Source of the DNA: Pseudomonadota bacterium | GTDB taxonomy: Bacteria; Pseudomonadota; Gammaproteobacteria; Xanthomonadales; Rhodanobacteraceae | Assembly: GCA_021777635.1 (NCBI GenBank) | Contig: JAJYDI010000038.1 | Coordinates: 1 to 13,699 of the forward strand | Length of the DNA: 13,699 bases | Direction: 5' to 3' | In this document: in pieces, positions 1 through 6,634 of the stretch | Layout of the letters: every line of letters starts with the position of its first letter | Position numbering within the stretch: the first letter of the stretch is position 1 | Notes under the pieces: model-generated | Seen by the model: only the letters and a program-made list of their open reading frames with translations | Databases searched by the model: none | What the model was told of the DNA's origin: nothing | Made by a program: the position numbers and the translations under genes

Positions 1-45
1 CTTCGGGGCCACGCAAACCATGCCGGGCGGATACAAGGAGCCATC

Positions 46-474
46 ATGCGACTGACCAACTTCTCCGATTACGCCCTGCGCGTGTTGATGTACGCCGCAG
101 CGCAACGCGAGCGTCTGATCACCATCGAGGAAACCGCGCAGGTTTATCACATCTCGCGCAATCACCTGATGAAAGTGGTCAATGTGCTGACGCGCGCGGG
201 GTATCTGAAAGCCGTGCGCGGCCGCACCGGCGGATTCACGCTGGCCAAGCGCCCGGATCGCATACGCATCGGCGCCGTGCTGCGCTTGACCGAGCCCGAC
301 TTCGCGCTGGTGGAGTGCTTTTCCGCGGACAACCACTGCCTGATCGCACCCACCTGCCGCTTGCGCGGCGTATTGCGAGAAGCTCTCGCCGCCTTCGTGG
401 CGGTGCTCGATCGCCACACCCTGGATGATCTGTTGCTGCATCCCGAGAACTTCGGATTGCAGCCGGCCGCTTGA
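46..474 (+). CDS. nsrR: Rrf2-family repressor, NsrR-type nitric oxide sensor
   Basis: The 142-residue protein has the full length of Rrf2 regulators. The N-terminal half is a winged helix with the family signature (LTNFSDYALRVLMYAA at 3-18, SRNHLMKVVNVL at 37-48, VRGRTGGFTLA at 58-68). Three cysteines at C91, C98 and C104 match the three-cysteine [Fe-S] cluster region of NsrR, followed by CRL as in the E. coli protein. Asp8, reported as the fourth cluster ligand in Streptomyces NsrR, is also present. Known family role: the cluster reacts with NO and the protein leaves DNA, releasing NO-detoxification genes. The start is supported by AAGGAG at 35-40, five bases before the ATG. The next gene is nnrS, a classical NO-responsive target, only 57 bp downstream, which strengthens the NsrR call over IscR or RirA. 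The spacing C-X6-C-X5-C is one or two residues longer in the first gap than in characterised NsrRs. The upstream promoter lies mostly outside the window. Confidence 0.88.
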   Translation: MRLTNFSDYALRVLMYAAAQRERLITIEETAQVYHISRNHLMKVVNVLTRAGYLKAVRGRTGGFTLAKRPDRIRIGAVLRLTEPDFALVECFSADNHCLIAPTCRLRGVLREALAAFVAVLDRHTLDDLLLHPENFGLQPAA

Positions 475-486
475 GCTGCATGCGTA

Positions 487-509
487 TCGACGCCGCGCAA
501 TATCGTCGA
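487..509. promoter_or_regulatory. weak candidate operator in nsrR-nnrS gap
   Basis: The 57-bp gap holds a 6-bp inverted repeat, TCGACG at 487-492 and CGTCGA at 504-509, separated by 11 bases. The same bases can also be read as a direct repeat TATCGACG / TATCGTCG 16 bp apart. The 23-bp span is the size of an NsrR operator, but the bases do not match the AT-rich NsrR consensus known from enteric bacteria. No FNR-like TTGAT-N4-ATCAA site was found in this gap. The repeat may be chance in GC-rich DNA. Confidence 0.2.
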
Positions 510-531
510 ACCCTCATTTGGAATCTGCGCC

Positions 532-1818
532 ATGAATCGACCCGAAGCCGGGCACCAGCCACGACCGATCGCCGCAAGCCTCGAACATGAGCGAGCGAAT
601 CCGCGCGGCATCTCGCCATCCATGGCGCGTGTCCTGGCCGCCGCGCCGCATCGCATGATGTTCTTTGCCGGCGCCACGGCGGTGCTGCTGAGCATGCTGT
701 GGTGGACACTGGCACTGGCCGCCGGAACCTGGAGCTGGGTGCATTGGCCGCAGGCGCCGATCCCGGCGACCTGGGCGCACGCGATGCTGGCGCAGTACGG
801 CATGCTCGGCCCCTTCATCTTCGGCTTCACCCTGACCGTGTTCCCGCGCTGGACCGGGCAGCGCGAGTTGCGGCGCGGCGCCTATGCGCCGGTGTTCGCC
901 GGGGTGTTCGGCGGTTATCTGCTGGCGTTGCTCGGCCTGCTCGATCTGCGTCCGCTGCTGGTGCTCGGCTTCGCGCTGCTGCTGGCGGGCTGGTGCTATG
1001 GCATCACGCGCCTGCTCGGCGTGCTGCGCGCGGCGCGATCGCGCGATCGCTGGGCGTGGTCGATCCTCGCCGCGCTGATCCTGGGGGCGCTCGGCCTGGC
1101 GCTGTTCCTGGCCTTTCTGCTGGGCGCACCGCCTGCGCTGGCGATCGCGGCGATCCGCATCGGCACCTTCGCCTTTCTGATACCAGTGTTCTTCACCGTC
1201 ACCCATCGCATGCTGCCGTTCTTCTCCAGCAGCGTGATCGCGGGTTATCACGTGGTGCGGCCCGCGTGGTCGCTGCCCGCCGCATGGCTGCTGTTGCTGG
1301 CCCATCTGCTGTTGGGCGCACTGGATCAGCCGCGCCTGCGTGCACTGAGCGATGCCCTGCTGGCGCTGTTGTTTCTCGGGCACTGGATCGCCTGGCAGCC
1401 CTGGAAGGCACGCCGACCGGGGCTGCTGGGTGTCCTCTACATCGCCTTTGTCTGGCTGCCGCTGAGCTTCGCGCTGTTCGCGGTGGGCGGCATCTACGGT
1501 GAAGGCCATTATGGCGCCTGGGACATGGCCGCATTGCACGCGCTGACCGTGGGCTTCTTCGGCTCGATGCTGGTGGCGATGGTGACGCGCGTGACACATG
1601 GCCATTCCGGTCGACCGCTGCACATGGGCGCGATTCCGTGGTTCACCTTCCTCGCGCTGCAGGCGGTGGCGATCGCGCGCGTGGTCGACGCGCTGGCGGG
1701 CGGCGGCGCACTGGCCTACACGCTGACCGCCGCGGCCTGGGTGGCGGCATTCCTGCCGTGGGCGCTACGCTCGACGTGGATCTATCTGACGCCGCGGCGC
1801 GATGGCCGTCCGGGCTGA
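532..1818 (+). CDS. nnrS: NnrS family membrane protein
   Basis: The 428-residue protein is almost entirely hydrophobic, with about twelve predicted membrane segments from residue 42 to 418. It carries the NnrS landmarks: an APHRMMFF motif at 38-45 before the first helix, WAHAMLAQYG at 81-90, VTHRMLPFF at 223-231, and the most conserved stretch ALHALTVGFFGSMLVAMVTR plus VTHGHSGRPL at 334-363. Conserved histidines (H40, H83, H225, H336, H356, H358) are candidate metal or heme ligands. NnrS proteins are described as heme- and copper-containing inner-membrane proteins that are induced by NO and relieve nitrosative stress; the exact chemistry is not settled. The gene follows the NsrR-like repressor, which probably controls it. 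GGAA at 520-523 is a modest ribosome site for the ATG at 532. A second in-frame ATG at 622 would give an N-terminus closer to the PHR motif but has no visible ribosome site, so the longer form was kept. Confidence 0.9.
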   Translation: MNRPEAGHQPRPIAASLEHERANPRGISPSMARVLAAAPHRMMFFAGATAVLLSMLWWTLALAAGTWSWVHWPQAPIPATWAHAMLAQYGMLGPFIFGFTLTVFPRWTGQRELRRGAYAPVFAGVFGGYLLALLGLLDLRPLLVLGFALLLAGWCYGITRLLGVLRAARSRDRWAWSILAALILGALGLALFLAFLLGAPPALAIAAIRIGTFAFLIPVFFTVTHRMLPFFSSSVIAGYHVVRPAWSLPAAWLLLLAHLLLGALDQPRLRALSDALLALLFLGHWIAWQPWKARRPGLLGVLYIAFVWLPLSFALFAVGGIYGEGHYGAWDMAALHALTVGFFGSMLVAMVTRVTHGHSGRPLHMGAIPWFTFLALQAVAIARVVDALAGGGALAYTLTAAAWVAAFLPWALRSTWIYLTPRRDGRPG

Positions 1819-1887
1819 CAGCGCGCATCCGGCCCGCGCGACGATGGCATCCCGCGTCCCGACACCCCGCCGACCCGAGGAGCCGAC

Positions 1888-2295
1888 ATGTCGCTGGTGG
1901 CCTGGTTTCCGCAGATCCTCGCCGTGCACGTCGGCACCGTCGCCATCTCCGGCTCGCTGTTCGCGTTGCGCGGCGCGGCGCGCATGGCCGGCTGGCCGGT
2001 CGCCAACCACCGTGCGCTGCGCTACTTCTCCTATCTCAACGACACCGTGCTGCTGATCGCGGCGATCCTGCTGACCCTGATCGTGCGCCAGTACCCGCTG
2101 CTGGACGCGTGGCTGACGGTGAAGGTCGCGCTGTTGCTGGTGTACATCGCGCTGGGCTCGATCGCGCTCAGGCGCGGACGCACGCCGCGCGCGCGCGCGC
2201 TGGCCTATGCGGTTGCACTGGCCACCTTCGGCTTCATCGTCAGCGTGGCGCTGACGCAGAATCCATGGGGCGTGCTGGCCCTGCTCGCTCGCTGA
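1888..2295 (+). CDS. SirB2-family integral membrane protein
   Basis: The 135-residue protein has four hydrophobic segments (about 3-25, 45-63, 70-88 and 103-122), the size and topology of the SirB family (named after a Salmonella invasion-gene regulator locus). Family-like features are the first-helix histidine H14 with a following FALRGAAR stretch, and YLNDTVLLIAAILL near residue 45, which resembles the family's P-H-x-x-D-T-L-L-L motif with the histidine replaced. The start is set by GAGGAG at 1877-1882, five bases before the ATG. It lies 69 bp after nnrS on the same strand and is probably the third gene of an nsrR-nnrS-sirB2 unit, which suggests by association a membrane role in NO or respiratory stress. 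No biochemical function is established that I can name. The stop codon TGA is immediately followed by the complementary stop of the opposite-strand nuclease. Confidence 0.75.
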   Translation: MSLVAWFPQILAVHVGTVAISGSLFALRGAARMAGWPVANHRALRYFSYLNDTVLLIAAILLTLIVRQYPLLDAWLTVKVALLLVYIALGSIALRRGRTPRARALAYAVALATFGFIVSVALTQNPWGVLALLAR

Positions 2296-3141
2296 TCACG
2301 GGGCCGCGGACGTGGCGGGCGCCCCGCCCAGCACGCGGTCGAGCAGCGCGGCCAGGCGCGCGCCGCCGAGGCGCAGCTGGTGCTCGGCGATCGGCCGCAT
2401 GCGCGCGACGTAGGCCGCGTCGATGCGCCGGCCGGATGGATACACGCCGCCGTCCCTGACGATGCGGCAGCTCTGCTCGACCCATTGCGCCGGGGCGTTG
2501 TCGAACGGCGCGATCGGCTTCGGCAGCGCCAGCGGACCCTCGCGCTCGAGCAGCGCCGCGTACGCGCTGTCGTCGAGGTCGCGGGTAGACAGCAGGCCGG
2601 AATCCCAGACCCGATGCAGGTTGCTGCCCTGGCCATCGAACTGCACCTGGACCTCGTTGCCGCCCTTGTCGTCCCTGTAGCCGGCGTGCAGCGGCTGCTG
2701 CGCGTCGGCGACGAAGTGCACCACGAAGTTCAGCGCCTGCGCGCGCTCGGCGATCGGCAGGCCGCGATCACCGAGGATCGCGGCGTAGTGGTTGATCGCA
2801 TGCACCACGCAGCGGCCGTCCGGGCAATCCTCGGCGGCCCGGTACACGCAGCGGCCGTGCATGTTGACGTAGTGCAGCGGCGCCGTCGCCTTGCCGAGTT
2901 CGGCCAGCGCCGGGTCGTCGCGCAGCCGGTCGGCCCAGTTGGCGACATCGGCCAGGCTCGCGGCGTGCTCGCTGGCCAGCAGCCGATCGACCTCGGCGCG
3001 CGTCGCCGGCGCGAGTTGCGAGGCCGCCAGATCGGCGACGATGCGGTGCCCGAGCGGGCCCCACGCCAGGGCGGCGGGTGCCGCGGCCAGCAGGGCGCAT
3101 GCAAACAGTGCGAGGGGCAGCGGCTGGCGGCGGCGATGCAT
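2296..3141 (-). CDS. secreted S1/P1-type zinc nuclease
   Basis: The 281-residue product begins with a classical signal peptide (MHRRR, then a hydrophobic core to ALA at 24-26), so the mature protein starts at W27. In the S1/P1 nuclease family the mature N-terminal Trp is itself a zinc ligand. All the expected ligands are visible and in register with nuclease P1: W27, H32, D71 (NWAD), H90 (LHYVN), H142 and D146 (HFVAD), H152 (QPLH), H176 and D180 (NLHRVWD). The GGNEVQV stretch at 160-166 is also typical. The enzyme should cleave single-stranded DNA and RNA, and often 3'-nucleotides, in the periplasm or outside the cell, perhaps for phosphate or nucleotide scavenging. An in-frame start 60 bases further upstream exists, but the ATG at 3141 gives the proper signal peptide and has GGAG about eight bases upstream. 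Cysteines at 98, 106, 111 and 225 could form disulfides. It is divergent from the GAPDH gene with 132 bp between them. Confidence 0.92.
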   Translation of the reverse strand: MHRRRQPLPLALFACALLAAAPAALAWGPLGHRIVADLAASQLAPATRAEVDRLLASEHAASLADVANWADRLRDDPALAELGKATAPLHYVNMHGRCVYRAAEDCPDGRCVVHAINHYAAILGDRGLPIAERAQALNFVVHFVADAQQPLHAGYRDDKGGNEVQVQFDGQGSNLHRVWDSGLLSTRDLDDSAYAALLEREGPLALPKPIAPFDNAPAQWVEQSCRIVRDGGVYPSGRRIDAAYVARMRPIAEHQLRLGGARLAALLDRVLGGAPATSAAP

Positions 3142-3225
3142 GGGCGGACTCCGGGCGGATCCGCCGCAGTCTGCCACAGCGTCGCAGCGGTCCGATGACA
3201 CCCGCGGCCACGCGCGGAATCATCG

Positions 3226-3231
3226 TAAAAT
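3226..3231 (+). promoter_or_regulatory. candidate -10 box of the GAPDH gene
   Basis: TAAAAT, a five-of-six match to TATAAT, stands out in GC-rich sequence 42 bases upstream of the GAPDH ATG. No good -35 box sits 16-18 bases upstream, where the DNA is almost pure G and C. The gene also has a strong ribosome site, GGAGGA at 3259-3264, nine bases before the ATG. Confidence 0.45.
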
Positions 3232-3273
3232 GCCCGCTTCCGCTCCATCATCCGCATCGGAGGACACCGTCCC

Positions 3274-4287
3274 ATGGCCATCAAGGTCGCGATCAACGGC
3301 TACGGCCGCATCGGCCGCAACATCCTGCGCGCGCTCTACGAGTCGAACCGCACGAACGAGATCCGGGTGGTCGCGATCAACGATCTGGGTGACGCCGAAA
3401 CCAATGCCCACCTCACCCAGTACGACACCGCACACGGCAAGTTCCCGCACGAGGTGGGCGTCGACGGCGGCGATCTCGTGGTCCGCGGCGACCGCATCAA
3501 GGTCTGCGCCGAACGCGACCCGGCCCGACTGCCGTGGGCCGCGCTGGGCGTGGACGTGGTGCTCGAATGCACCGGCCTGTTCACCAGCAAGGCCAAGGCC
3601 GGCGCGCACCTGGCCGGCGGCGCGAAGAAGGTGATCATCTCCGCGCCGGGCGGCAGCGACGTCGACGGCACCTTCGTCATGGGCGTCAACCACGACCAGC
3701 TCAGGGCCGGTCACCAGGTGATCTCCAACGCCAGCTGTACCACCAACTGCCTGGCGCCGCTGGCCAAGGTGCTGCACACGAAGATCGGCATCGTGCACGG
3801 GCTGATGACCACCATCCACGCCTACACCAACGACCAGGTGCTGACCGACGTCTACCACTCCGACCTGCGCCGCGCGCGTTCGGCGACCATGAGCCAGATT
3901 CCGACCAAGACCGGCGCCGCCGCCGCGGTGGGCCTGGTGCTGCCGGAACTCAACGGCAAGCTCGACGGCTTCGCCATGCGCGTGCCGACCATCAACGTGT
4001 CGGTGGTGGACCTGTCCTTCGTCGCTGCGCGCGCGACCAGCAAGGACGAGATCGACGCCGCGGTGCGCGAGGCCAGCGCGGGCGCGCTCAAGGGCATCCT
4101 CGGCGTGAACAGCAAGCCGCTGGTGTCGGTGGACTTCAACCACAATCCGCTGTCGAGCATCTATGACGCCACCCAGACGCGGGTGATGGGCGGCACCCTG
4201 GTCAAGGTGCTGAGCTGGTACGACAACGAGTGGGGCTTCTCCAACCGCATGCTGGACATGACCCGGGCGCTGATGGCGGCGCCCTGA
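3274..4287 (+). CDS. gap: type I glyceraldehyde-3-phosphate dehydrogenase
   Basis: The 337-residue enzyme converts glyceraldehyde 3-phosphate, phosphate and NAD+ to 1,3-bisphosphoglycerate in glycolysis, and works in reverse in gluconeogenesis. The N-terminal NAD domain has [10 protein letters not shown] (7-16) and AINDL (35-39). The active site SNASCTTNC (151-159) has catalytic C155 and the paired H182 in [25 protein letters not shown] (314-328) closes the C-terminal domain. Family length is normal. SFVA (248-251) and [10 protein letters not shown] (186-195) favour GAPDH over erythrose-4-phosphate dehydrogenase (Epd), although the [10 protein letters not shown] stretch (283-292) is shared with Epd. 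The [14 protein letters not shown] block (44-57) is, as I recall, typical of betaproteobacterial GAPDH and differs from the usual Xanthomonas GapA. This suggests an older duplication or transfer, or a lineage with a different GAPDH type. The gene stands alone: divergent from the nuclease and convergent with fnr, with no Calvin-cycle or other glycolytic gene in the window. Confidence 0.96.
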   Translation: MAIKVAINGYGRIGRNILRALYESNRTNEIRVVAINDLGDAETNAHLTQYDTAHGKFPHEVGVDGGDLVVRGDRIKVCAERDPARLPWAALGVDVVLECTGLFTSKAKAGAHLAGGAKKVIISAPGGSDVDGTFVMGVNHDQLRAGHQVISNASCTTNCLAPLAKVLHTKIGIVHGLMTTIHAYTNDQVLTDVYHSDLRRARSATMSQIPTKTGAAAAVGLVLPELNGKLDGFAMRVPTINVSVVDLSFVAARATSKDEIDAAVREASAGALKGILGVNSKPLVSVDFNHNPLSSIYDATQTRVMGGTLVKVLSWYDNEWGFSNRMLDMTRALMAAP

Positions 4288-4311
4288 GCGCAGTCGGGGC
4301 GGCCGCGTCCC

Positions 4312-4349
4312 GCGCAGGCCGGGGATGGCCGACGACCCCGGATCTGCGC
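4312..4349. terminator. hairpin between convergent gap and fnr
   Basis: The 99-bp gap between the two convergent stop codons holds a strong two-part inverted repeat: GCGCAG (4312-4317) pairs with CTGCGC (4344-4349), and CCGGGG (4319-4324) pairs with CCCCGG (4336-4341), around an 11-base loop. There is no T-tract on either side, so it is not a canonical intrinsic terminator. Its position suggests a shared transcript end for both genes. Confidence 0.5.
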
Positions 4350-4386
4350 ACTCCAACGCCGGACGCGAGTCGGTGCGGTCGCGCGC

Positions 4387-5145
4387 TCAGCGCTGCAGCA
4401 CGTTGCGGGCGCGTTCGCGCAGGCGCGGCGCGTCGGTCAGCTCGATCTCGCGTCCGTCGACCCGGATCAGGCCCTGCTCGCGGAACCGCGCCAGCACGCG
4501 GCTGACGGTCTCCGGCGCCAGCCGCAGGTAATTGGCGATGTCGCCGCGCGGCATCGCCAGGTGCAGTTGCGTCGCCGACTGCCGTCGCTCGGCGAGACGC
4601 TCGCCGAGATCGAGCAGGAACGCGGCCATGCGCTCGTCGGCGCTGTAGTCGCCGGCGAGCATGGCCGAGGTGCCGATCTCCTTGCTCAGCGCGCGCAGCA
4701 GGTTCATCAGCAGATCGGGCACCTGCTGCGCCAGCTCGCGCACGGTCGGGAACGAGAACCGGCAGACATACACCGTATCCAGCGCCATCGCGTCGCAGGG
4801 ATAGCGCTCGGGATGGATCGCATTGAGTCCGACCGCCTCGCCCGGCAGATAAAAGCCCAGCACCTGCTCGTGGCCGTCGCCATCCACGACCTGGGTCTTG
4901 ACCATGCCCGAGCGCACCGCGTAGATCGCCTTGAACGGCTCGTGGGCGCGGAAAATCGCGTCGCCGACATGGTACGGGCCCAGATGCTCGACCACGCACT
5001 GCACGCGCCGCATCGCCTCCTCGTCGTGGCCGGTGGCGATGCAGCCGGCGCTGAAGGCACAGGCGGCGCACAGCTGCTCGGGATCGCCGTGCGGATGATG
5101 GGCAACCAGGTCCGCGAGGGCGTAACGACCGGCGGCGATGTCCAC
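4387..5145 (-). CDS. fnr: FNR/ANR-type oxygen-sensing transcription factor
   Basis: This is a Crp/Fnr-family regulator with the complete FNR cluster set. Using the GTG start it is 252 residues (E. coli FNR is 250). The N-terminal cysteines C26, C29 and C35 (C-X2-C-X5-C) and the central C117 in ERYPCDAMALD should bind the [4Fe-4S] cluster that senses oxygen. A cNMP-like barrel (about 50-150) leads to a dimer helix and a helix-turn-helix RGDIANYLRLAPETVSRVL, in which E212, S215 and R216 match the FNR DNA-reading residues and predict TTGAT-N4-ATCAA sites. The start matters: the upstream ATG at 5223 would overlap the end of hemN by 44 bp and add 26 unrelated residues. The GTG at 5145 has GGAG (5154-5157) eight bases upstream and lies 34 bp past the hemN stop. 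It is probably co-transcribed with hemN. Dnr/NnrR-type relatives lack the cysteines, so they are excluded. Confidence 0.92.
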   Translation of the reverse strand: MDIAAGRYALADLVAHHPHGDPEQLCAACAFSAGCIATGHDEEAMRRVQCVVEHLGPYHVGDAIFRAHEPFKAIYAVRSGMVKTQVVDGDGHEQVLGFYLPGEAVGLNAIHPERYPCDAMALDTVYVCRFSFPTVRELAQQVPDLLMNLLRALSKEIGTSAMLAGDYSADERMAAFLLDLGERLAERRQSATQLHLAMPRGDIANYLRLAPETVSRVLARFREQGLIRVDGREIELTDAPRLRERARNVLQR

Positions 5146-5179
5146 GACGAGGTCTCCGTGCGCTGCTGCTGCGCCCGGA

Positions 5180-6586
5180 TCATATCGCCCTGGAGTAGCG
5201 CGCGCGCGGACCTGCGACACCATGGTAGGCGTCGAAGCACATCGCGATGTTGCGCAGCAGCAGGCGCCCGCGATCCGTGACGACGATGCGCGAGGCCGTG
5301 ATCGTCACCAGACCGTCCGCGGCAAGTTGCCGCAGGCGCTGCAGGGCGGCGCCGAAATAGCTCGCGAAATCGATGCCGTGGCGGCGCCCGAAGTCGTCCA
5401 TGTCGAGGCGGTCATGGCACATCAGCTCCATGATCAGCTCGCGGCGGATGCGGTCGTCCTCGCTCAGCAGCAGGCCGCGCGCGATCGGCAGGCGGCCGTC
5501 GTCGAGCATCGCATAGTAGACCGGCAGCTCCTTGACGTTCTGGCTGTAGGCGTCGCCGATGCGACCGATCGCGCTCATCCCGAGCCCGACGATGTCGCAG
5601 TCGCCGTGGGTCGAATAACCCTGGAAATTGCGCTGCAGCGACCCCTCGGCCCGGGCCCGCGCCAGCGGGTCGTCGGGCAGCGCGAAATGGTCCATGCCGA
5701 TATAGACGTAGCCCGCGGCCGTCAGCGTCTCCAGGGTGAGGCCGAACAGCGCCAGCTTCTCGGTGGCGCTCGGCAGCAGGCTGGCGTCGAGCTGGCGCTG
5801 CGGCTTGAACAGCTCGGGCAGGTGCGCGTAGCTGTAGGCGGCGATGCGGTCCGGACGGATCGCCAGCACCTGCTCGAGGGTGCGCCGGAAGCTGTCGGCG
5901 GTCTGCCGCGGCAGGCCGTAGATCAGGTCCATGCTGACCGAGGCGAAGCCGGCGTCGCGCGCCGCCGCGATCAGGTCGCGGGTCGCGGCAAAGCCCTGGA
6001 TGCGGTTGACCGCGGCCTGCACCGCGGGATCGAAATCCTGCACGCCGACGCTGAGCCGGTTGAAGCCCAGCGCCGCCAGGGCGCGCACCGCCGACGCGTC
6101 CGCCCAGCGCGGATCCATCTCGATGCCGAACTCGCGTTCTTCCGGCGGCGCGAAGCTGAAGTGTTCGCCGAGCCGCCCCATCAGCCGCGCCATCTGCGCG
6201 GCGTCGAGGAAATTGGGCGTGCCGCCGCCGAAATGCAGCTGCACCGCCTGGCGGTCGCGGTCGAACAGCGCGCCGGCGAGTTCGATCTCGCGGTGCAGAT
6301 GCTCGAGGTAGACGTCGGCGCGGGCGCGGTCGCGGGTGATGATGCGCGTGCAGCCGCAGTAGAAGCACGGGCTGGTGCAGAACGGCACGTGCACATACAG
6401 CGACAGCGCGCGCGGAATCGGCTCCTCGTTGGAGGCCTGCGCTTGCGCGCGCAGGTCGGCCTCGCCGAAGCCGGCGTGGAACTGCGGCGCGGTCGGATAG
6501 CTGGTATAGCGCGGCCCGGCGACGTCGTAACGCGCGATCAGCGCGGGGTCGAAGGCGGGCGCGGCGAGAACGGTGGCGGTGCTCAT
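5180..6586 (-). CDS. hemN: oxygen-independent coproporphyrinogen III oxidase
   Basis: The 468-residue radical-SAM enzyme decarboxylates two propionates of coproporphyrinogen III to give protoporphyrinogen IX without oxygen, a step of anaerobic heme synthesis in the cytoplasm. The cluster motif at 70-79 has C70, C74 and C77 (C-X3-C-X2-C) plus C79, preceded by Y64, exactly as in E. coli HemN (Y56, C62, C66, C69, C71). SAM-binding GGGTPNF lies at 120-126. The N-terminal ARYDVAGPRYTSYPTAPQF (18-36) is the HemN substrate-gate region, which separates true HemN from the HemN-like HemW proteins. The family-specific C-terminal HemN domain is present. The ATG at 6586 has no recognisable ribosome site, and an FNR-like box at 6621-6634 lies just upstream. 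fnr follows in the same direction, a regulator-target pair often seen in proteobacteria. Confidence 0.96.
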   Translation of the reverse strand: MSTATVLAAPAFDPALIARYDVAGPRYTSYPTAPQFHAGFGEADLRAQAQASNEEPIPRALSLYVHVPFCTSPCFYCGCTRIITRDRARADVYLEHLHREIELAGALFDRDRQAVQLHFGGGTPNFLDAAQMARLMGRLGEHFSFAPPEEREFGIEMDPRWADASAVRALAALGFNRLSVGVQDFDPAVQAAVNRIQGFAATRDLIAAARDAGFASVSMDLIYGLPRQTADSFRRTLEQVLAIRPDRIAAYSYAHLPELFKPQRQLDASLLPSATEKLALFGLTLETLTAAGYVYIGMDHFALPDDPLARARAEGSLQRNFQGYSTHGDCDIVGLGMSAIGRIGDAYSQNVKELPVYYAMLDDGRLPIARGLLLSEDDRIRRELIMELMCHDRLDMDDFGRRHGIDFASYFGAALQRLRQLAADGLVTITASRIVVTDRGRLLLRNIAMCFDAYHGVAGPRARYSRAI

Positions 6587-6592
6587 GGGCCG

Positions 6593-6598
6593 ACTCTA
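6593..6598 (-). promoter_or_regulatory. candidate -10 box of hemN
   Basis: On the minus strand these bases read TAGAGT, a four-of-six match to TATAAT. If transcription starts at the A of the hemN ATG (6586), the box falls exactly at -12 to -7, and the FNR-like box is centred at -41.5, the classical class II activator position. The two spacings agree independently, but a four-of-six match is weak on its own. Confidence 0.45.
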
Positions 6599-6620
6599 GG
6601 CGCAGCGTCACGCCCGCGCT

Positions 6621-6634
6621 TTGACCTGGATCAG
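6621..6634 (-). promoter_or_regulatory. FNR/ANR-like box upstream of hemN
   Basis: The plus strand reads TTGACCTGGATCAG, which matches the FNR/ANR consensus TTGAT-N4-ATCAA at eight of ten defined positions, including both TTGA and ATCA core arms. Its centre is 41.5 bp from the hemN ATG. It is followed on the hemN side by a suitably placed weak -10 box. The site overlaps the stop codon of fahA (6631-6633). The FNR protein encoded downstream at 4387-5145 carries the residues that read this sequence, so anaerobic activation of hemN (and of fnr, if co-transcribed) is a reasonable inference. Confidence 0.75.

Noticed and set aside
514..1623. 369-codon minus-strand frame over nnrS
   Set aside because: It is glutamine- and arginine-rich, antisense to a clear membrane protein gene, and resembles other shadow frames in this window.
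1638..2459. 273-codon plus-strand frame across the end of nnrS and all of the SirB2 gene
   Set aside because: It overlaps two well-supported genes in another frame, is rich in Arg, Ala and Gly, and has no domain resemblance.
3220..4356. 378-codon minus-strand frame over the GAPDH gene
   Set aside because: It is antisense to a clear GAPDH gene with intact catalytic motifs and has no recognisable domain.
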